Shown here: one piece after another, positions 16,545-25,265 of the stretch
How the letters are laid out: every line of letters begins with the position of its first letter
Numbering within the stretch: position 1 is the stretch's first letter
NCBI GenBank assembly: GCA_042862465.1
Contig: JASTVH010000003.1
Span: 186,001 to 250,000, forward strand
DNA from: JASTVH01 sp042862465
GTDB taxonomy: Bacteria; Pseudomonadota; Gammaproteobacteria; Pseudomonadales; Oleiphilaceae
Direction: 5' to 3'
DNA length: 64,000 nucleotides
The notes under the pieces: generated by a model
What the model saw: only the letters and a program-made list of their open reading frames with translations
Database searches by the model: none
What the model was told of the DNA's origin: nothing
Program-made: the position numbers and the translations under genes

Positions 16545-16594
16545 AAGATGCCTCTCCTCGTGCGTATGACCGGCTGCGAACGCCGGTCTTTCTG

Positions 16595-16936
16595 TTAGTC
16601 GTCAGTCTGGCCCCGGGCGGCCTTTTCTTCCAGCCCGGAAAGACCGAAACGCCGCGCCAGTTCGTCCAGCACCCGCTCTGGCCGCTCGCCCAGATGCGAG
16701 AGCATGACCATGCTGTGGAACCAGAGATCGGCGGTTTCGTTGATCAGGTCCTGGTGGTCGTCGCTGTGCTCGGCGTCCTTGGCAGCGATCAGTGTCTCGG
16801 TGCATTCCTCGCCGACCTTCTCCAGGATCTTGTTGAGCCCCTTGTGGTGCAGTTTCGCCACATAGGAGGCCTCCGGGTCACCTTCCCGGCGGCGCGCTTC
16901 GAGTACGTCGCCCAGGGTTGTTAGAACTTGGTCCAT
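16595..16936 (-). CDS. hisE: phosphoribosyl-ATP pyrophosphatase
   Basis: Second step of histidine synthesis, hydrolysing PR-ATP to PR-AMP. 113 aa, MazG-like helical fold with KVGEECTETLIAAKD (metal-binding Glu pair) and DLINETADLWFHSMVML. Encoded separately from hisI, as in Pseudomonas, not fused. The ATG at 16936 gives the family N-terminus (MDQVLTTLGDVLEARR). The upstream 112 bp to hisI is occupied by repeat element B, which puts the element inside the operon. Confidence 0.95.
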   Translation of the reverse strand: MDQVLTTLGDVLEARRREGDPEASYVAKLHHKGLNKILEKVGEECTETLIAAKDAEHSDDHQDLINETADLWFHSMVMLSHLGERPERVLDELARRFGLSGLEEKAARGQTDD

Positions 16937-16959
16937 GGGTATGAGTTCACCTATTTTTG

Positions 16960-17048
16960 ACGTTTCACGTTGGACGTTTGATGTTTCACGTAAAAAACGT
17001 TTGACCACGGTGGCATGGATTGCATGCTGGGCGACAACGTCCAACGCC
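16960..17048. repeat. composite repeat element B between hisI and hisE
   Basis: Homologous in layout to 10374-10528: CGTTTCACGTTGGACGTTTG, TGTTTCACGTAAAA, a spacer with CGGTG, then ATGCTGGGCGACAACGTCCAACG. Both copies end against CCTATTT containing the TAG of a minus-strand gene (here hisI). Element B has no amplified heptamer array. Ends are approximate. Confidence 0.7.
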
Positions 17049-17444
17049 CTATTTATAAATCTCGCCCGGATCCTTGATCACCGGATCCACCGCCTGCCAC
17101 TGATCGCCTTCCAGCCGCTGATAGAAGCAGCTGCGCCGGCCGGTATGGCAGGCAATGCCGCCGGCCTGACGGACCTTGAGCAGGATGACGTCGTTGTCGC
17201 AGTCGAGGCGAATGTCCTCCACCGCTTGGGTGTGGCCGGAGCTTTCACCCTTGCGCCACAGTTTACCCCGGGAACGTGAAAAATAGATGGCGGTGCCTTC
17301 CTGCGCCGTCAGGCTCAGGGCTTCACGGTTCATCCAGGCCATCATCAGGATGGTGCCGTCATCGGCATCCTGGGCAATGGCGGGCACCAGGCCGTTGGCG
17401 TTCCAGGCCACTTGGTCCAGCCAGTCGTCGTTTGTGTCGGTCAT
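17049..17444 (-). CDS. hisI: phosphoribosyl-AMP cyclohydrolase
   Basis: Third step of histidine synthesis, a zinc/magnesium hydrolase opening the purine ring of PR-AMP. 131 aa. Motifs: MMAWMNREALSLT, SRSRGKLWRKGESSGHTQ, DCDNDVILLKV and GIACHTGRRSCFY with the zinc cysteines. The start at 17444 (MTDTNDD) was preferred over the extension to 17513, which runs into ubiB. The stop TAG borders repeat element B. Confidence 0.95.
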   Translation of the reverse strand: MTDTNDDWLDQVAWNANGLVPAIAQDADDGTILMMAWMNREALSLTAQEGTAIYFSRSRGKLWRKGESSGHTQAVEDIRLDCDNDVILLKVRQAGGIACHTGRRSCFYQRLEGDQWQAVDPVIKDPGEIYK

Positions 17445-17472
17445 AGCGTCTCTTGATCGTGCCGTGGTCGTT

Positions 17473-19116
17473 TCAGCGTTGTCGTGGCCAGAGGAAAAAC
17501 ACCCCGGCACCAAACAGCGCCCAGCTCTGAGCCGGCAAATCCTGCAGCCAGCTTAGGGCCGAGGCGTCCCCCACCACAATACCTCCTGCGAGGCAGAGGG
17601 TCGCCAGCCAGAGCCGGCGCTGGCGACGGGCAGCGCTGCCCAGGTCTTCGCGCAGGTGTTCGAGACTGTACTGCTGGTGCTGACTGGTGCGCTCCAAACC
17701 GGTGATCTGCTGCAGGGCGTCGTGCACCAGCCGCGGCATTTCCGGGGTCTGTTCCAGCAGTTCCGGCAGTTGCTGGCGGAAGGCCTTGAGCAGCCCCGGC
17801 GGGCCGATCCGCTCGCGCATCCACTTGTTGAGGAAGGGGTAGGCGGTGCGCCAGAGATCCAGCTCCGGATACAGCTGGCGACCCAGACCTTCCACGTTGA
17901 GCAGGGTCTTCTGCAGCAGCACCAGCTGTGGCTGCACTTCCATGTTGAAGCGCCGGGCCGTCTGGAACAGGCGCAGCAGGAAGTGGCCGAAGGAGATGTC
18001 CTTCAGCGGCTTCTCGAAAATGGGTTCGCAGACGGTGCGGATGGCGGCCTCGAATTCATTGACCGGGGTGTCCGCCGGCACCCAGCCGCTCTGGACGTGC
18101 AGCTCGGCCACCTGGCGGTAATCACGGTTGAAGAAGGCGAGCAGGTTGCGGGCCAGGTAGCTCTTGTCCTCCGGTGCCAGGGTGCCGACGATGCCGAAAT
18201 CGATCGCTACGTAGCGCGGGTCGTCCGGGTTGCGGGCATCCACGAAGATGTTGCCCGGGTGCATGTCGGCGTGGAAGAAGCTGTCGCGGAAGACCTGGGT
18301 GAAGAAGATCTCCACGCCCTTTTCCGCCAGCACCCGCAGATTGACTCCGGCCGCCCGCAGGGCGTCCACATCGGCAATAGGGATGCCGCCAACGCGCTCC
18401 ATTACCAGCACGTTGCGGGTGATGTGGTCCCAGTAGACCTCCGGGTGGTAGATCAGGGTGGAGCCCTCGAAATTGCGTCGCAGCTGGCTGGCGTTGGCCG
18501 CCTCGCGCTGGAGGTCGAGCTCGTCGAAAATGGTTTTCTCGTAGTCACTGACCACTTCCACCGGTCGCAGGCGGCGGCCGTCCGGCCAGTAGCGTTGCAG
18601 CAGCTGGGCCATGAGGAACATCAGGGCGATATCCTGGTGGATTACCCGCTCAATGCCGGGACGGATGACCTTGACCACCACCTCGCGGCCGTCGGGCAGG
18701 GCGGCACTGTGAACCTGGGCGACGGACGCCGATGCCAGCGGCTCCACATCGAAGCGGTGGAACAGGCGGTCGATGGGCTGGCGCAGGCTGGTTTCCACGA
18801 TCTGTCGGGCCTGTTCGCCGGGGAAGGGCGGGACCCGGTCCTGCAGCAGGCGCAGGGCTTCGGCCATGTCATCCGGGAGCAGGTCGCGCCGGGTGGAGAG
18901 AATCTGGCCAAACTTGACGAATACCGGTCCCAGCTCCTCCAGGGCCCGTCGCAGACGCTCACCCCGCGACAGCTTGGGGTGCGGGAACAGGTGCCAGGGG
19001 GCCAACAGCAGCAACAGGCGCAGAGGGATGGGCAGCTGCACCAGATCCAGGAACTCGTCCAGGCGGTATTTGCTGATGACCCAACCGATACGGAACAGGC
19101 GTTGAATACGGCTCAC
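17473..19116 (-). CDS. ubiB: ubiquinone biosynthesis ATPase/kinase-like UbiB
   Basis: ABC1/ADCK-family atypical kinase supporting the ubiquinone biosynthesis complex at the inner membrane. 547 aa (E. coli 546). Signature KxGQ-type FVKFGQILSTRRDLLP, alanine-rich loop ASASVAQVHSA, catalytic-loop equivalent HADMHPGNIF and YVAIDFGIVG. The C-terminus carries two hydrophobic helices (about 497-543). The start overlaps the ubiJ stop by 4 nt. Part of ubiE-ubiJ-ubiB, the conserved order. Confidence 0.97.
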   Translation of the reverse strand: MSRIQRLFRIGWVISKYRLDEFLDLVQLPIPLRLLLLLAPWHLFPHPKLSRGERLRRALEELGPVFVKFGQILSTRRDLLPDDMAEALRLLQDRVPPFPGEQARQIVETSLRQPIDRLFHRFDVEPLASASVAQVHSAALPDGREVVVKVIRPGIERVIHQDIALMFLMAQLLQRYWPDGRRLRPVEVVSDYEKTIFDELDLQREAANASQLRRNFEGSTLIYHPEVYWDHITRNVLVMERVGGIPIADVDALRAAGVNLRVLAEKGVEIFFTQVFRDSFFHADMHPGNIFVDARNPDDPRYVAIDFGIVGTLAPEDKSYLARNLLAFFNRDYRQVAELHVQSGWVPADTPVNEFEAAIRTVCEPIFEKPLKDISFGHFLLRLFQTARRFNMEVQPQLVLLQKTLLNVEGLGRQLYPELDLWRTAYPFLNKWMRERIGPPGLLKAFRQQLPELLEQTPEMPRLVHDALQQITGLERTSQHQQYSLEHLREDLGSAARRQRRLWLATLCLAGGIVVGDASALSWLQDLPAQSWALFGAGVFFLWPRQR

Positions 19117-19751
19117 GACGTCTCCGAGGCATCATCGGCCTGGTTACGGCCTTCCAGACGGGCAATCCGGGCCTCCAGGCGGTCGGCATCCAGACGGGTG
19201 GTGTCGACATCGTCCCAGAAGGCTTCGGTCTCGTTGCGGCCGGGAATCATCCGGGTTTCCTCCTGCAGATAGGATTCCACCTGGCGACCCAGTTTGGCGT
19301 GAGCTTGGCGCAGCCATTTCAGGGTCTGGCGCACCCGGCGGCCAATGAAGTGGGCGGGTACGTCGCCGATACTGGCGGCCAGGCTGCCTTCCCAGTCCAG
19401 ATCCAGTTCCTGCAGCGTTTGCTGGAGCTGTTGCGCGCGGGCCGCATCGCCCTCGATAGTGACGCGACCCTGCTGAAACACCTGGGTTTCTCCCTGGGCC
19501 AGGGCCAGAAAACCCAGCGGGGTGCCGCTGATGGTCACCGCCGGATCGTCCACCGGTTCGCCGTGCAATACCAGCGCCTGGCGCTCGCGGCGGGCGGACA
19601 CGCGCACGCCCATGGGTTCCATGACCACGGTTACCGGGCGGTCGAGACAGGCCAGCAGACGCTGGCGCCCCGGCGGGTCGAGCATCAGGGCGCGGTTGAG
19701 CACCTGCTCTACCAGCCCCACCACGGCCATACGCGACGTCGGCCCCAACAT
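19113..19751 (-). CDS. ubiJ: ubiquinone biosynthesis accessory factor UbiJ
   Basis: SCP2-domain lipid-binding protein that, with UbiK, organises the soluble Ubi complex. 212 aa. An N-terminal SCP2-like region (VEQVLNRALMLDP..., then VTIEGDAARAQQL and DWEGSLAASIGDVPAH) is followed by a helical coiled C-terminus. The ATG at 19751 shares one base with the ubiE stop (TGATG); the longer form to 19811 lies in ubiE. Short-range coupling with ubiB on the other side. Confidence 0.92.
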   Translation of the reverse strand: MLGPTSRMAVVGLVEQVLNRALMLDPPGRQRLLACLDRPVTVVMEPMGVRVSARRERQALVLHGEPVDDPAVTISGTPLGFLALAQGETQVFQQGRVTIEGDAARAQQLQQTLQELDLDWEGSLAASIGDVPAHFIGRRVRQTLKWLRQAHAKLGRQVESYLQEETRMIPGRNETEAFWDDVDTTRLDADRLEARIARLEGRNQADDASETS

Positions 19752-20527
19752 CAGGGTTTGACCCCCACGTGGAGGGCCACGATCCCGCCGGTCATGTTGT
19801 AGTAGCGGCACTGCACCAGGCCGGCGTTTTCCATCATGCCCTTGAGGGTGTCCTGATCCGGATGCATGCGGATGGATTCGGCCAGGTAGCGGTAACTCTC
19901 GCTGTCGCCGGCGATCAGCTTGCCCATCAGCGGCAGGGCCGAGAAGGAATAGGCATCGTAGGCCCGGCTCAACAGCGGGTTGGTGGGCTTGGAGAATTCC
20001 AGAATCATGAGCTTGCCGCCGGGCTTGAGGACCCGGGTCATGTCTCGCAGGGCCTGGTCCTTGTCGGTGACGTTGCGCAGGCCAAAGGCGATGCTCACGG
20101 CCTGGAAGCTGTTATCGCCAAACGGCAGGTGCTCGGCATCGGCCTGGGCGAACTCGATGTTGTCGGCATAGCCGCGGTCCATCAGCCGGTCGCGCCCGAC
20201 CTTGAGCATGGAGGCGTTGATGTCGGCCAGGACGACGCGGCCTTCGGGACCCACCAGATCGGAAAACTTCATGGTCAGGTCGCCGGTGCCGCCGGCGATA
20301 TCCAGGACCCGATGGCCCGGGCGCACGCCGCTGACTTCGATGGTGAAACGCTTCCACAGCCGGTGGATGCCCATGGACATCAGATCGTTCATGAGATCGT
20401 ATTTGCCGGCCACAGAGTGGAACACGTCGCCCACCCGTTTGACCTTCTCCTGGCGGGCCACCTGCTGGTAGCCGAAATGGGTGGTTTCGTCCGCTGATTC
20501 GGGGCGCTTGCTGGCTTGGTCGACCAT
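19751..20527 (-). CDS. ubiE: demethylmenaquinone/2-polyprenylbenzoquinol methyltransferase
   Basis: SAM-dependent C-methyltransferase of ubiquinone (and menaquinone) synthesis. 258 aa. Motifs are FGYQQVARQEKVKRVGDVFH, YDLMNDLMSMGIHRLWKR, the SAM site VLDIAGGTGDLTMKF, FGLRNVTDKDQAL and C-terminal YYNMTGGIVALHVGVKP. It is the first gene of the minus-strand ubiE-ubiJ-ubiB group, and its promoter should lie in the 180 bp facing the plus-strand gene at 20708. Confidence 0.97.
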   Translation of the reverse strand: MVDQASKRPESADETTHFGYQQVARQEKVKRVGDVFHSVAGKYDLMNDLMSMGIHRLWKRFTIEVSGVRPGHRVLDIAGGTGDLTMKFSDLVGPEGRVVLADINASMLKVGRDRLMDRGYADNIEFAQADAEHLPFGDNSFQAVSIAFGLRNVTDKDQALRDMTRVLKPGGKLMILEFSKPTNPLLSRAYDAYSFSALPLMGKLIAGDSESYRYLAESIRMHPDQDTLKGMMENAGLVQCRYYNMTGGIVALHVGVKP

Positions 20528-20707
20528 AGAGGTTGTCCTGGTTGCAAAACTGGGGGCTATTCTAACGTCGCTTCACGCAGATGTCTTTGAGACGAGGCCC
20601 GGGAAGGGTAATCTGATTGTCAGCAACCCGGCTTAATATCGGTCAAGCTGGAGGCTGTCAAAGCCATGCTTTACACTCCCGGCTCGCCAAAAAGAACGAG
20701 GAATTCG

Positions 20708-20992
20708 ATGTCGGTCATTGATGTTACACGCCATCACAGCCTGGATCACGACCACGCCATTGCCGCCGCGGACAGCCTGGCACAAAGCCTGGCCAAGGAT
20801 TTCGACGTGCATTATCAGTGGCAGGGTGACGAGATGACGTTCAAGCGCTCCGGGGTTAAGGGGCAGCTCAAGGTGACCTCGTCCACCATCGCCATCCACC
20901 TGGAGCTGGGTTTCCTCCTGCGCCCCTTCAAGGCCCGTATCGAGCGGGAAATCCACCAGCACCTGGATTCGCTGGTGGAAGGCGGCGGTTGA
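20708..20992 (+). CDS. polyhydroxyalkanoic acid system family protein
   Basis: 94 aa. MSVIDVTRHHSLDHDHAIAAADSLAQSLAKDF, then VKGQLKVTSSTIAIHLELGFLLRPFKARIE, matches the small PHA-associated family (TIGR02610-like), whose exact role is undefined. The ATG at 20708 has GAGGA 6 nt upstream; the listed ORF could start 14 codons earlier without a ribosome site. It sits between ubiE and the FFLEELY-type gene, an arrangement I recall from PHA-accumulating Pseudomonas and Alcanivorax relatives. Confidence 0.82.
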   Translation: MSVIDVTRHHSLDHDHAIAAADSLAQSLAKDFDVHYQWQGDEMTFKRSGVKGQLKVTSSTIAIHLELGFLLRPFKARIEREIHQHLDSLVEGGG

Positions 20993-21024
20993 TTGCCAGC
21001 CCGGTGCCTGTGACCTGGGTGCCG

Positions 21025-21091
21025 GAAGGGTGTTGGCTATCGCTCAGCGGGCGTCCTTGCCCTGGTTCCAGAGCAATAGCCAACACCCTTC
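21025..21091. repeat. 16-bp perfect inverted repeat between convergent genes
   Basis: Arms GAAGGGTGTTGGCTAT (21025-21040) and ATAGCCAACACCCTTC (21076-21091) flank a 35-nt loop in the 130 bp between the convergent genes at 20992 and 21123. No U-tract follows, so it is not a standard intrinsic terminator. It could be a REP/MITE-like element or a 3'-end stabiliser. Confidence 0.7.
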
Positions 21092-21122
21092 TCAACCCTT
21101 TGGGGGCGAACGCAGCGTCCTC

Positions 21123-21887
21123 TCAAAGATGATTGGCGGCGTAAAAGTTCGGGGGCAGGGTCACCGGCAGGGCATTCCCGGCCATCATCTGTTCCAGCAC
21201 CCAGGTTTCCCGCTCAATAATCCGGCTTAGCAATTTGTCCACGTCGCCCATGGCGCGAAAGGCGTGCATGCCCCGGCGCAGGAACCCGTGCAGCTTGCCC
21301 AGCCCCGCCATCTCCGCCGGCCGTTCGGTGACTCTCAGGGCAAAGCGCAGGGTGCGGCTTTCCACGTAGGTTTGCAGATCGTCGCCGATATTCGCCACCA
21401 GCTGGATCTGGTGCAGGCGGTCCTGATGGCGGTCGCTACGGCGGTAGGCTTCGGCGTAATTGTCGGGGTTGATGACATCGGCCGCCATTTCGGCGAACAG
21501 GATGTCCGCCAGCTCCATGTCGAGCTTCTGGCTCAGCAGGTTGAGCTCCACCAGCCGGGCGACGGTATACAGGGCCGAGTCCGGCAGCATGCGAACCATG
21601 ACCGGAAAGACCCGTTCAACGTCATCATCCCGGCGCTCGAAATTGCTGGTGTCGTAGAGATCCTCCAAGAGAAAATCCAGGCCTTCCTGGTAGGCCGGTG
21701 ACCGGTATAGATCGGCATGGGTCTCCCGCAGGCGTCCGGCCTGCCACTGGGCTAATGCGTCCAGTTGCGGGCGCAGCGGATAGTTGCGGCGTTCATTGCG
21801 GAAGGCATGGTAATCGAGCATCAATTCGCGCAGGCGGCGCGCGTTGGGGGAGCGGGGTTGGGTCTTGAGCAGCTTTTCCCGGGACAC
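21123..21887 (-). CDS. FFLEELY-motif-type conserved protein
   Basis: 254 aa, helical, no membrane segment. It carries LDFLLEDLYDTSNFERRDDDVERVFPVM, resembling the motif that names the FFLEELY family, which often lies near PHA or lipid genes. The biochemical function is unknown to me. Also visible are ELNLLSQKLDMELADIL and a C-terminal PVTLPPNFYA. Neighbours are a PHA-family gene and an alpha/beta hydrolase, suggesting a storage-lipid context. Confidence 0.7.
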   Translation of the reverse strand: MSREKLLKTQPRSPNARRLRELMLDYHAFRNERRNYPLRPQLDALAQWQAGRLRETHADLYRSPAYQEGLDFLLEDLYDTSNFERRDDDVERVFPVMVRMLPDSALYTVARLVELNLLSQKLDMELADILFAEMAADVINPDNYAEAYRRSDRHQDRLHQIQLVANIGDDLQTYVESRTLRFALRVTERPAEMAGLGKLHGFLRRGMHAFRAMGDVDKLLSRIIERETWVLEQMMAGNALPVTLPPNFYAANHL

Positions 21888-22001
21888 CGGTGATCCTCTG
21901 GTCGTCCAATGTGGCCCGGGATTGTAACGAATGCAGAAGCGAGCGTCTTTTACCGCAGTGTCAGGTTTGTCGCGTTTGCCGGATCAATCCTGCTGGCGAC
22001 C

Positions 22002-22931
22002 TCAGGCCCCGGCGGCCTTCGACAGCGGCATCTGATCCAGCGGCGGCACCCACTCCTTGCTGTCCAGTGTGATGAAATGGCTGGTGTTCTCGGTTTCCAC
22101 CAGACGGATGGTGTTGGGGGTGTGCTTGGCACTTTCCAGCATCGCCTCACGATCGAGGATGCGGTCGGTCTGGGGAATCAGGATGGTGCCCTGGCGCAGG
22201 TTCTCGTACACGTCAAAATCGTTCCGCTCCATCCAGGCATAAATATTCTCGATGTTGCGGACGATGGTCAGATGGTCCCGGGTTGCAGTGAACATCTTGT
22301 TGAGCAGCTGACGCTTGCGCTCGGTCATGCGGCCGAAGAAGGTCTGCCCGTAGGTGGACGACGGCGTGCTGTTGATCAGCCGCACCAGCCAGGGCCACAT
22401 GCCGTGGCTGACCGGCTCGAGAATGGCCTTGACCATGGGGTGCAGCGAGCCCTGGGGCAGCACCGGTGCTTCCAGGACTACATCGACATTGGTGTAGAGT
22501 TCCGGGCGCTGGGTGATGGCCTCAATGACCACGGCGCCGCCGCGGGAATGCCCGTGGACGCGAACGCGATCGGTGGTCGGCAGATTCTCCAGGGCCTGGT
22601 TGAGGACACAGGCATCGTATTCGATGGTGCGCTCGGGATAACGGTTGGCGATTTCCCAGGAGGGCGCTTCCGGCGTCGGGCCGCTGACCGGGATATGGTA
22701 GTGATTGCAGGTCAGCAGGATCAGCTCGGTGGTCGGCGCTTCGTAGGTCTGGGTGAAGTAGCAGTGGTTTTCCAGGAAACCGTGAACACCGATCACGGTG
22801 TGGGTTGCTTCGCCACTGTGATTACGAACTGATACCGCTGCCTTGCCAACTCGATACACCTTGCCCGAGAACATCTCGGTATAGCTCTGCTCGATCGGCT
22901 TGATCAGTTTGCGTGCGTGGCTCGCTTTCAT
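22002..22931 (-). CDS. alpha/beta hydrolase
   Basis: 309 aa. Oxyanion-region VIGVHGFLENH, nucleophile elbow VHGHSRGGAVV (Ser in GHSRG), late acid in LIPQTDRILDREA and catalytic His in ENTSHFITLD. Likely a serine esterase, lipase or depolymerase-like enzyme acting on an acyl ester. The neighbouring WS/DGAT and PHA-type genes make a lipid substrate plausible, but nothing in the sequence fixes it. No signal peptide is evident, so cytosolic. Confidence 0.82.
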   Translation of the reverse strand: MKASHARKLIKPIEQSYTEMFSGKVYRVGKAAVSVRNHSGEATHTVIGVHGFLENHCYFTQTYEAPTTELILLTCNHYHIPVSGPTPEAPSWEIANRYPERTIEYDACVLNQALENLPTTDRVRVHGHSRGGAVVIEAITQRPELYTNVDVVLEAPVLPQGSLHPMVKAILEPVSHGMWPWLVRLINSTPSSTYGQTFFGRMTERKRQLLNKMFTATRDHLTIVRNIENIYAWMERNDFDVYENLRQGTILIPQTDRILDREAMLESAKHTPNTIRLVETENTSHFITLDSKEWVPPLDQMPLSKAAGA

Positions 22932-23332
22932 AAACGGTCTCCCTATGCGGTAACGACCCGGAAGGGTGTGCTGACTGCCATTATGGCCAGACCCCCACGA
23001 TCAGACTGTAACGTGGTTCGCTTTTCCTGAACATGGTGTCAGAAACGGAATCAATGGCCTATTACAACAAATTCATGCCAGAACAACAGCTTATCGCGGA
23101 ATGTTGATGCTTTTTTACATTATTAAATGCATCTTTCTCTTTGAGTATAAGAAAGCTCTGGCAAACCTCCTGTTAAAAATTGTAACAGCGATCCCCGTTT
23201 GTGCGTTGTGTCGTGCTATCGGTGCGCCTGGTCGATGGTGCATGGTGGCCACGCCGGGGCTCTGGCAGAATAGCCGCTTTAACCCCCGGCCTCGTCCGGC
23301 GACCGTTTGTTAGACAGAGGAATGCCATCAAC
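22932..23332. other. 401-bp divergent intergenic region with AT-rich core
   Basis: Lies between the hydrolase (minus) and the WS/DGAT (plus). The stretch 23040-23200 is strikingly AT-rich compared with its surroundings, with runs such as TTTTTTACATTATTAAATGC, and probably holds the promoter(s). The short open frame here (23101-23313) lacks a ribosome site and family resemblance. No RNA gene was recognised. Confidence 0.55.
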
Positions 23333-24706
23333 GTGCGAGGAGATGAAGCCAGCTTGCTGTCGCCCGTCGATGTGGCCTGGCTTTCCATGGATCACGCCAC
23401 CAACCCGATGATGATCACGGCCCTGTTGCGGGTCGAAGGGTTGCGCGCGGCAGACTTCCGGTCGTTTCTGCAGGCCTACTGGCTGCAATGGCAGCGGTTT
23501 CGGGCCCGTCCGGTCATGCGGGGGGCCACCTGGTGGTGGGAAACCGATCCCACCTTTGCCCTGGATCGTCACCTGGAGGTGGTGGCGCCCGCCCTGCCAT
23601 CGCCGGAAGCGCTGCAGACCTGGGTCAGCGAGCGCCTCAACGAGCCGCTGCCAAACCACCATCCGCGCTGGAAGTTCTGGTACGTCCCGCTGGAGGGGGA
23701 AGCGCCGGCCATCCTGCTGCGCATCCATCACTGTTACGCCGACGGTCTTTCCCTGGTCGGGGTGTTCAGGAATCTCACCACCGCAGCCCCCGAGGAACAC
23801 CCCGATCCGGCGTCTACCGGTGTACACGAACTGCGCCACCAGTGGATGCAGGCCTCGTGGGCCTGGCTGCAGCGCCAGGTGCGTCTATCTTCGGGGGAGG
23901 GCTCCGGGGGTGGGGGCGTTGGCAAGGGGCTGGAGTCCTGGGCAGAGACCGGACTGCGCTTCGTCAATGAACTGACCGATTACCTGCTCGAGGAAATGGA
24001 CTCGCCCACGCCCCTGCGCGGAGCATTGACCGGTCGCAAACAGTGCTGCTGGTCCGAACCGGTGCCGCTGGAACGCTTCAAGGCCATAGCGCGCTCCACC
24101 GGCAGCAAGGTGAATGACGTCCTGCTGGCCTGTGTGGCCTACGCCCTGCGCCAGCAGCTGGAGCGTGCCGGTCAGTCCCTGCAGGACCTCATCCTGCACG
24201 CCGCCGTGCCGGTGGATCTGCGGGCCATGCTGCCAGACAGCCTGCAGCCGGATTCGGGCATGCTGGGTAACCTGTTCGGCACCGTTTTTGTACCGCTGCC
24301 GGTGGATGCCGAAACCGGTCTCGAACAGTTGTTCCGGATCAAGCACGAAACCCGTCGTCTCAAGCACTCCTGGCAGCCGGGAATCTCCTGGGGCCTGCTG
24401 TGCTCGGCCGGGCTGATGCCGCGTCAGTGGCAGGAACCGTTGACACGGCTTTTCTCGCGCAAGGCCAGTGCCGTGGTTTCCAACGTGCCCGGCAGCGGCG
24501 AGCAGCGTTACCTGGCCGGCTGCCCGGTCCGCGAGCAGATGTTCTGGGTGCCCCAGGCCGGGGATATCGGTCTGGGCGTGAGCATCATCAGCTACGCCGG
24601 CCAGGTCCAGTTCGGCATCAAGGCCGATGAAGGCGTGCTTCCGGATCCACTGGCCTTTCGTGACGATTGCCTCGCCGCCCTGGAACCCCTGGAACGCTTG
24701 CTGTAG
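23333..24706 (+). CDS. wax ester synthase/diacylglycerol acyltransferase (WS/DGAT), copy 1
   Basis: Bifunctional acyltransferase making wax esters (acyl-CoA + fatty alcohol) or triacylglycerol. 457 aa. The catalytic HHxxxDG is HHCYADG in LLRIHHCYADGLSLVG. Other family marks are LSPVDVAWLSMDHATNPMMI at the N-terminus, KVNDVLLACVAYALR, LGNLFGTVFVPLPV and VVSNVPGSG. Start: a GTG at 23333 gives the family N-terminus, with AGAGGA 11 nt upstream. The paralogue is at 42353-43780. The ATG at 23323 is out of frame. Confidence 0.93.
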   Translation: MRGDEASLLSPVDVAWLSMDHATNPMMITALLRVEGLRAADFRSFLQAYWLQWQRFRARPVMRGATWWWETDPTFALDRHLEVVAPALPSPEALQTWVSERLNEPLPNHHPRWKFWYVPLEGEAPAILLRIHHCYADGLSLVGVFRNLTTAAPEEHPDPASTGVHELRHQWMQASWAWLQRQVRLSSGEGSGGGGVGKGLESWAETGLRFVNELTDYLLEEMDSPTPLRGALTGRKQCCWSEPVPLERFKAIARSTGSKVNDVLLACVAYALRQQLERAGQSLQDLILHAAVPVDLRAMLPDSLQPDSGMLGNLFGTVFVPLPVDAETGLEQLFRIKHETRRLKHSWQPGISWGLLCSAGLMPRQWQEPLTRLFSRKASAVVSNVPGSGEQRYLAGCPVREQMFWVPQAGDIGLGVSIISYAGQVQFGIKADEGVLPDPLAFRDDCLAALEPLERLL

Positions 24707-24729
24707 CGTCGCGACGCCTCAACCTGCCT

Positions 24730-24743
24730 GTCCGACGTCCGCA
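24730..24743. repeat. two heptamers after WS/DGAT copy 1
   Basis: Minus-strand reading TGCGGAC then GTCGGAC, 24 bp after the stop codon; a short, partly degenerate member of the heptamer family. Confidence 0.4.
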
Positions 24744-24868
24744 TTCGACCCCTATTCACCACATCGCCTCCTTCTCCCTCCCCCCCATAGGCGTCTAAAC
24801 TCCCAGTAAGGGCTTTTCACTCCGGCCCATGCGAGGCCGGTACCATCGTTTCACCGCAGGAGGCGAAC

Positions 24869-25153
24869 ATGAAAATACCTGAAGACGCTCTCACCAACCA
24901 CGAAGTCACCATCTGCCTGGCCGGCGGTGCCGTACTGGGTCCGTTCAACGCCACCTGGAGCAAGGACAATCCCGGTGACGTCCGTGAGTTGACGCGCGAA
25001 TACGACCGCTACCTGGAAGGGCAGGCCCAGCAGCGCTTCAAGTTTCACCTGCACGACACCTATACCAACAGCGTGCATGCCGTGATACTGGATTTCCGCA
25101 ATGTCACCGGCATCTACGATCATGTTCGGCTACGCAGTGAACCGAGGCCCTGA
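24869..25153 (+). CDS. conserved small protein, unknown
   Basis: 94 aa soluble protein, MKIPEDALTNHEVTICLAGG at the start, then DVRELTREYDRYLEG, a beta-rich stretch FKFHLHDTYTNSVHAVILDF and a basic tail. GGAGGCGAAC gives a strong ribosome site. No family recognised. It stands alone between WS/DGAT and fumC; promoter unknown. Confidence 0.7.
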   Translation: MKIPEDALTNHEVTICLAGGAVLGPFNATWSKDNPGDVRELTREYDRYLEGQAQQRFKFHLHDTYTNSVHAVILDFRNVTGIYDHVRLRSEPRP

Positions 25154-25265
25154 TCGGCGACGTACCGCCGTTTGACGGCGACGCCCGATCTGCGTGAATC
25201 TCGCAGGAGTGGTCCGGTGGCGAAAGCCGGGGCGCTGCAGCCAACTCATGACAACAGGAGGTGGT

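Noticed and set aside
17656..19272. 538-aa open frame opposite ubiB
   Set aside because: Reverse complement of a full-length UbiB with all kinase-like motifs.
23101..23313. 70-aa gene in the AT-rich region
   Set aside because: No ribosome site; composition changes mid-frame and no family resemblance.
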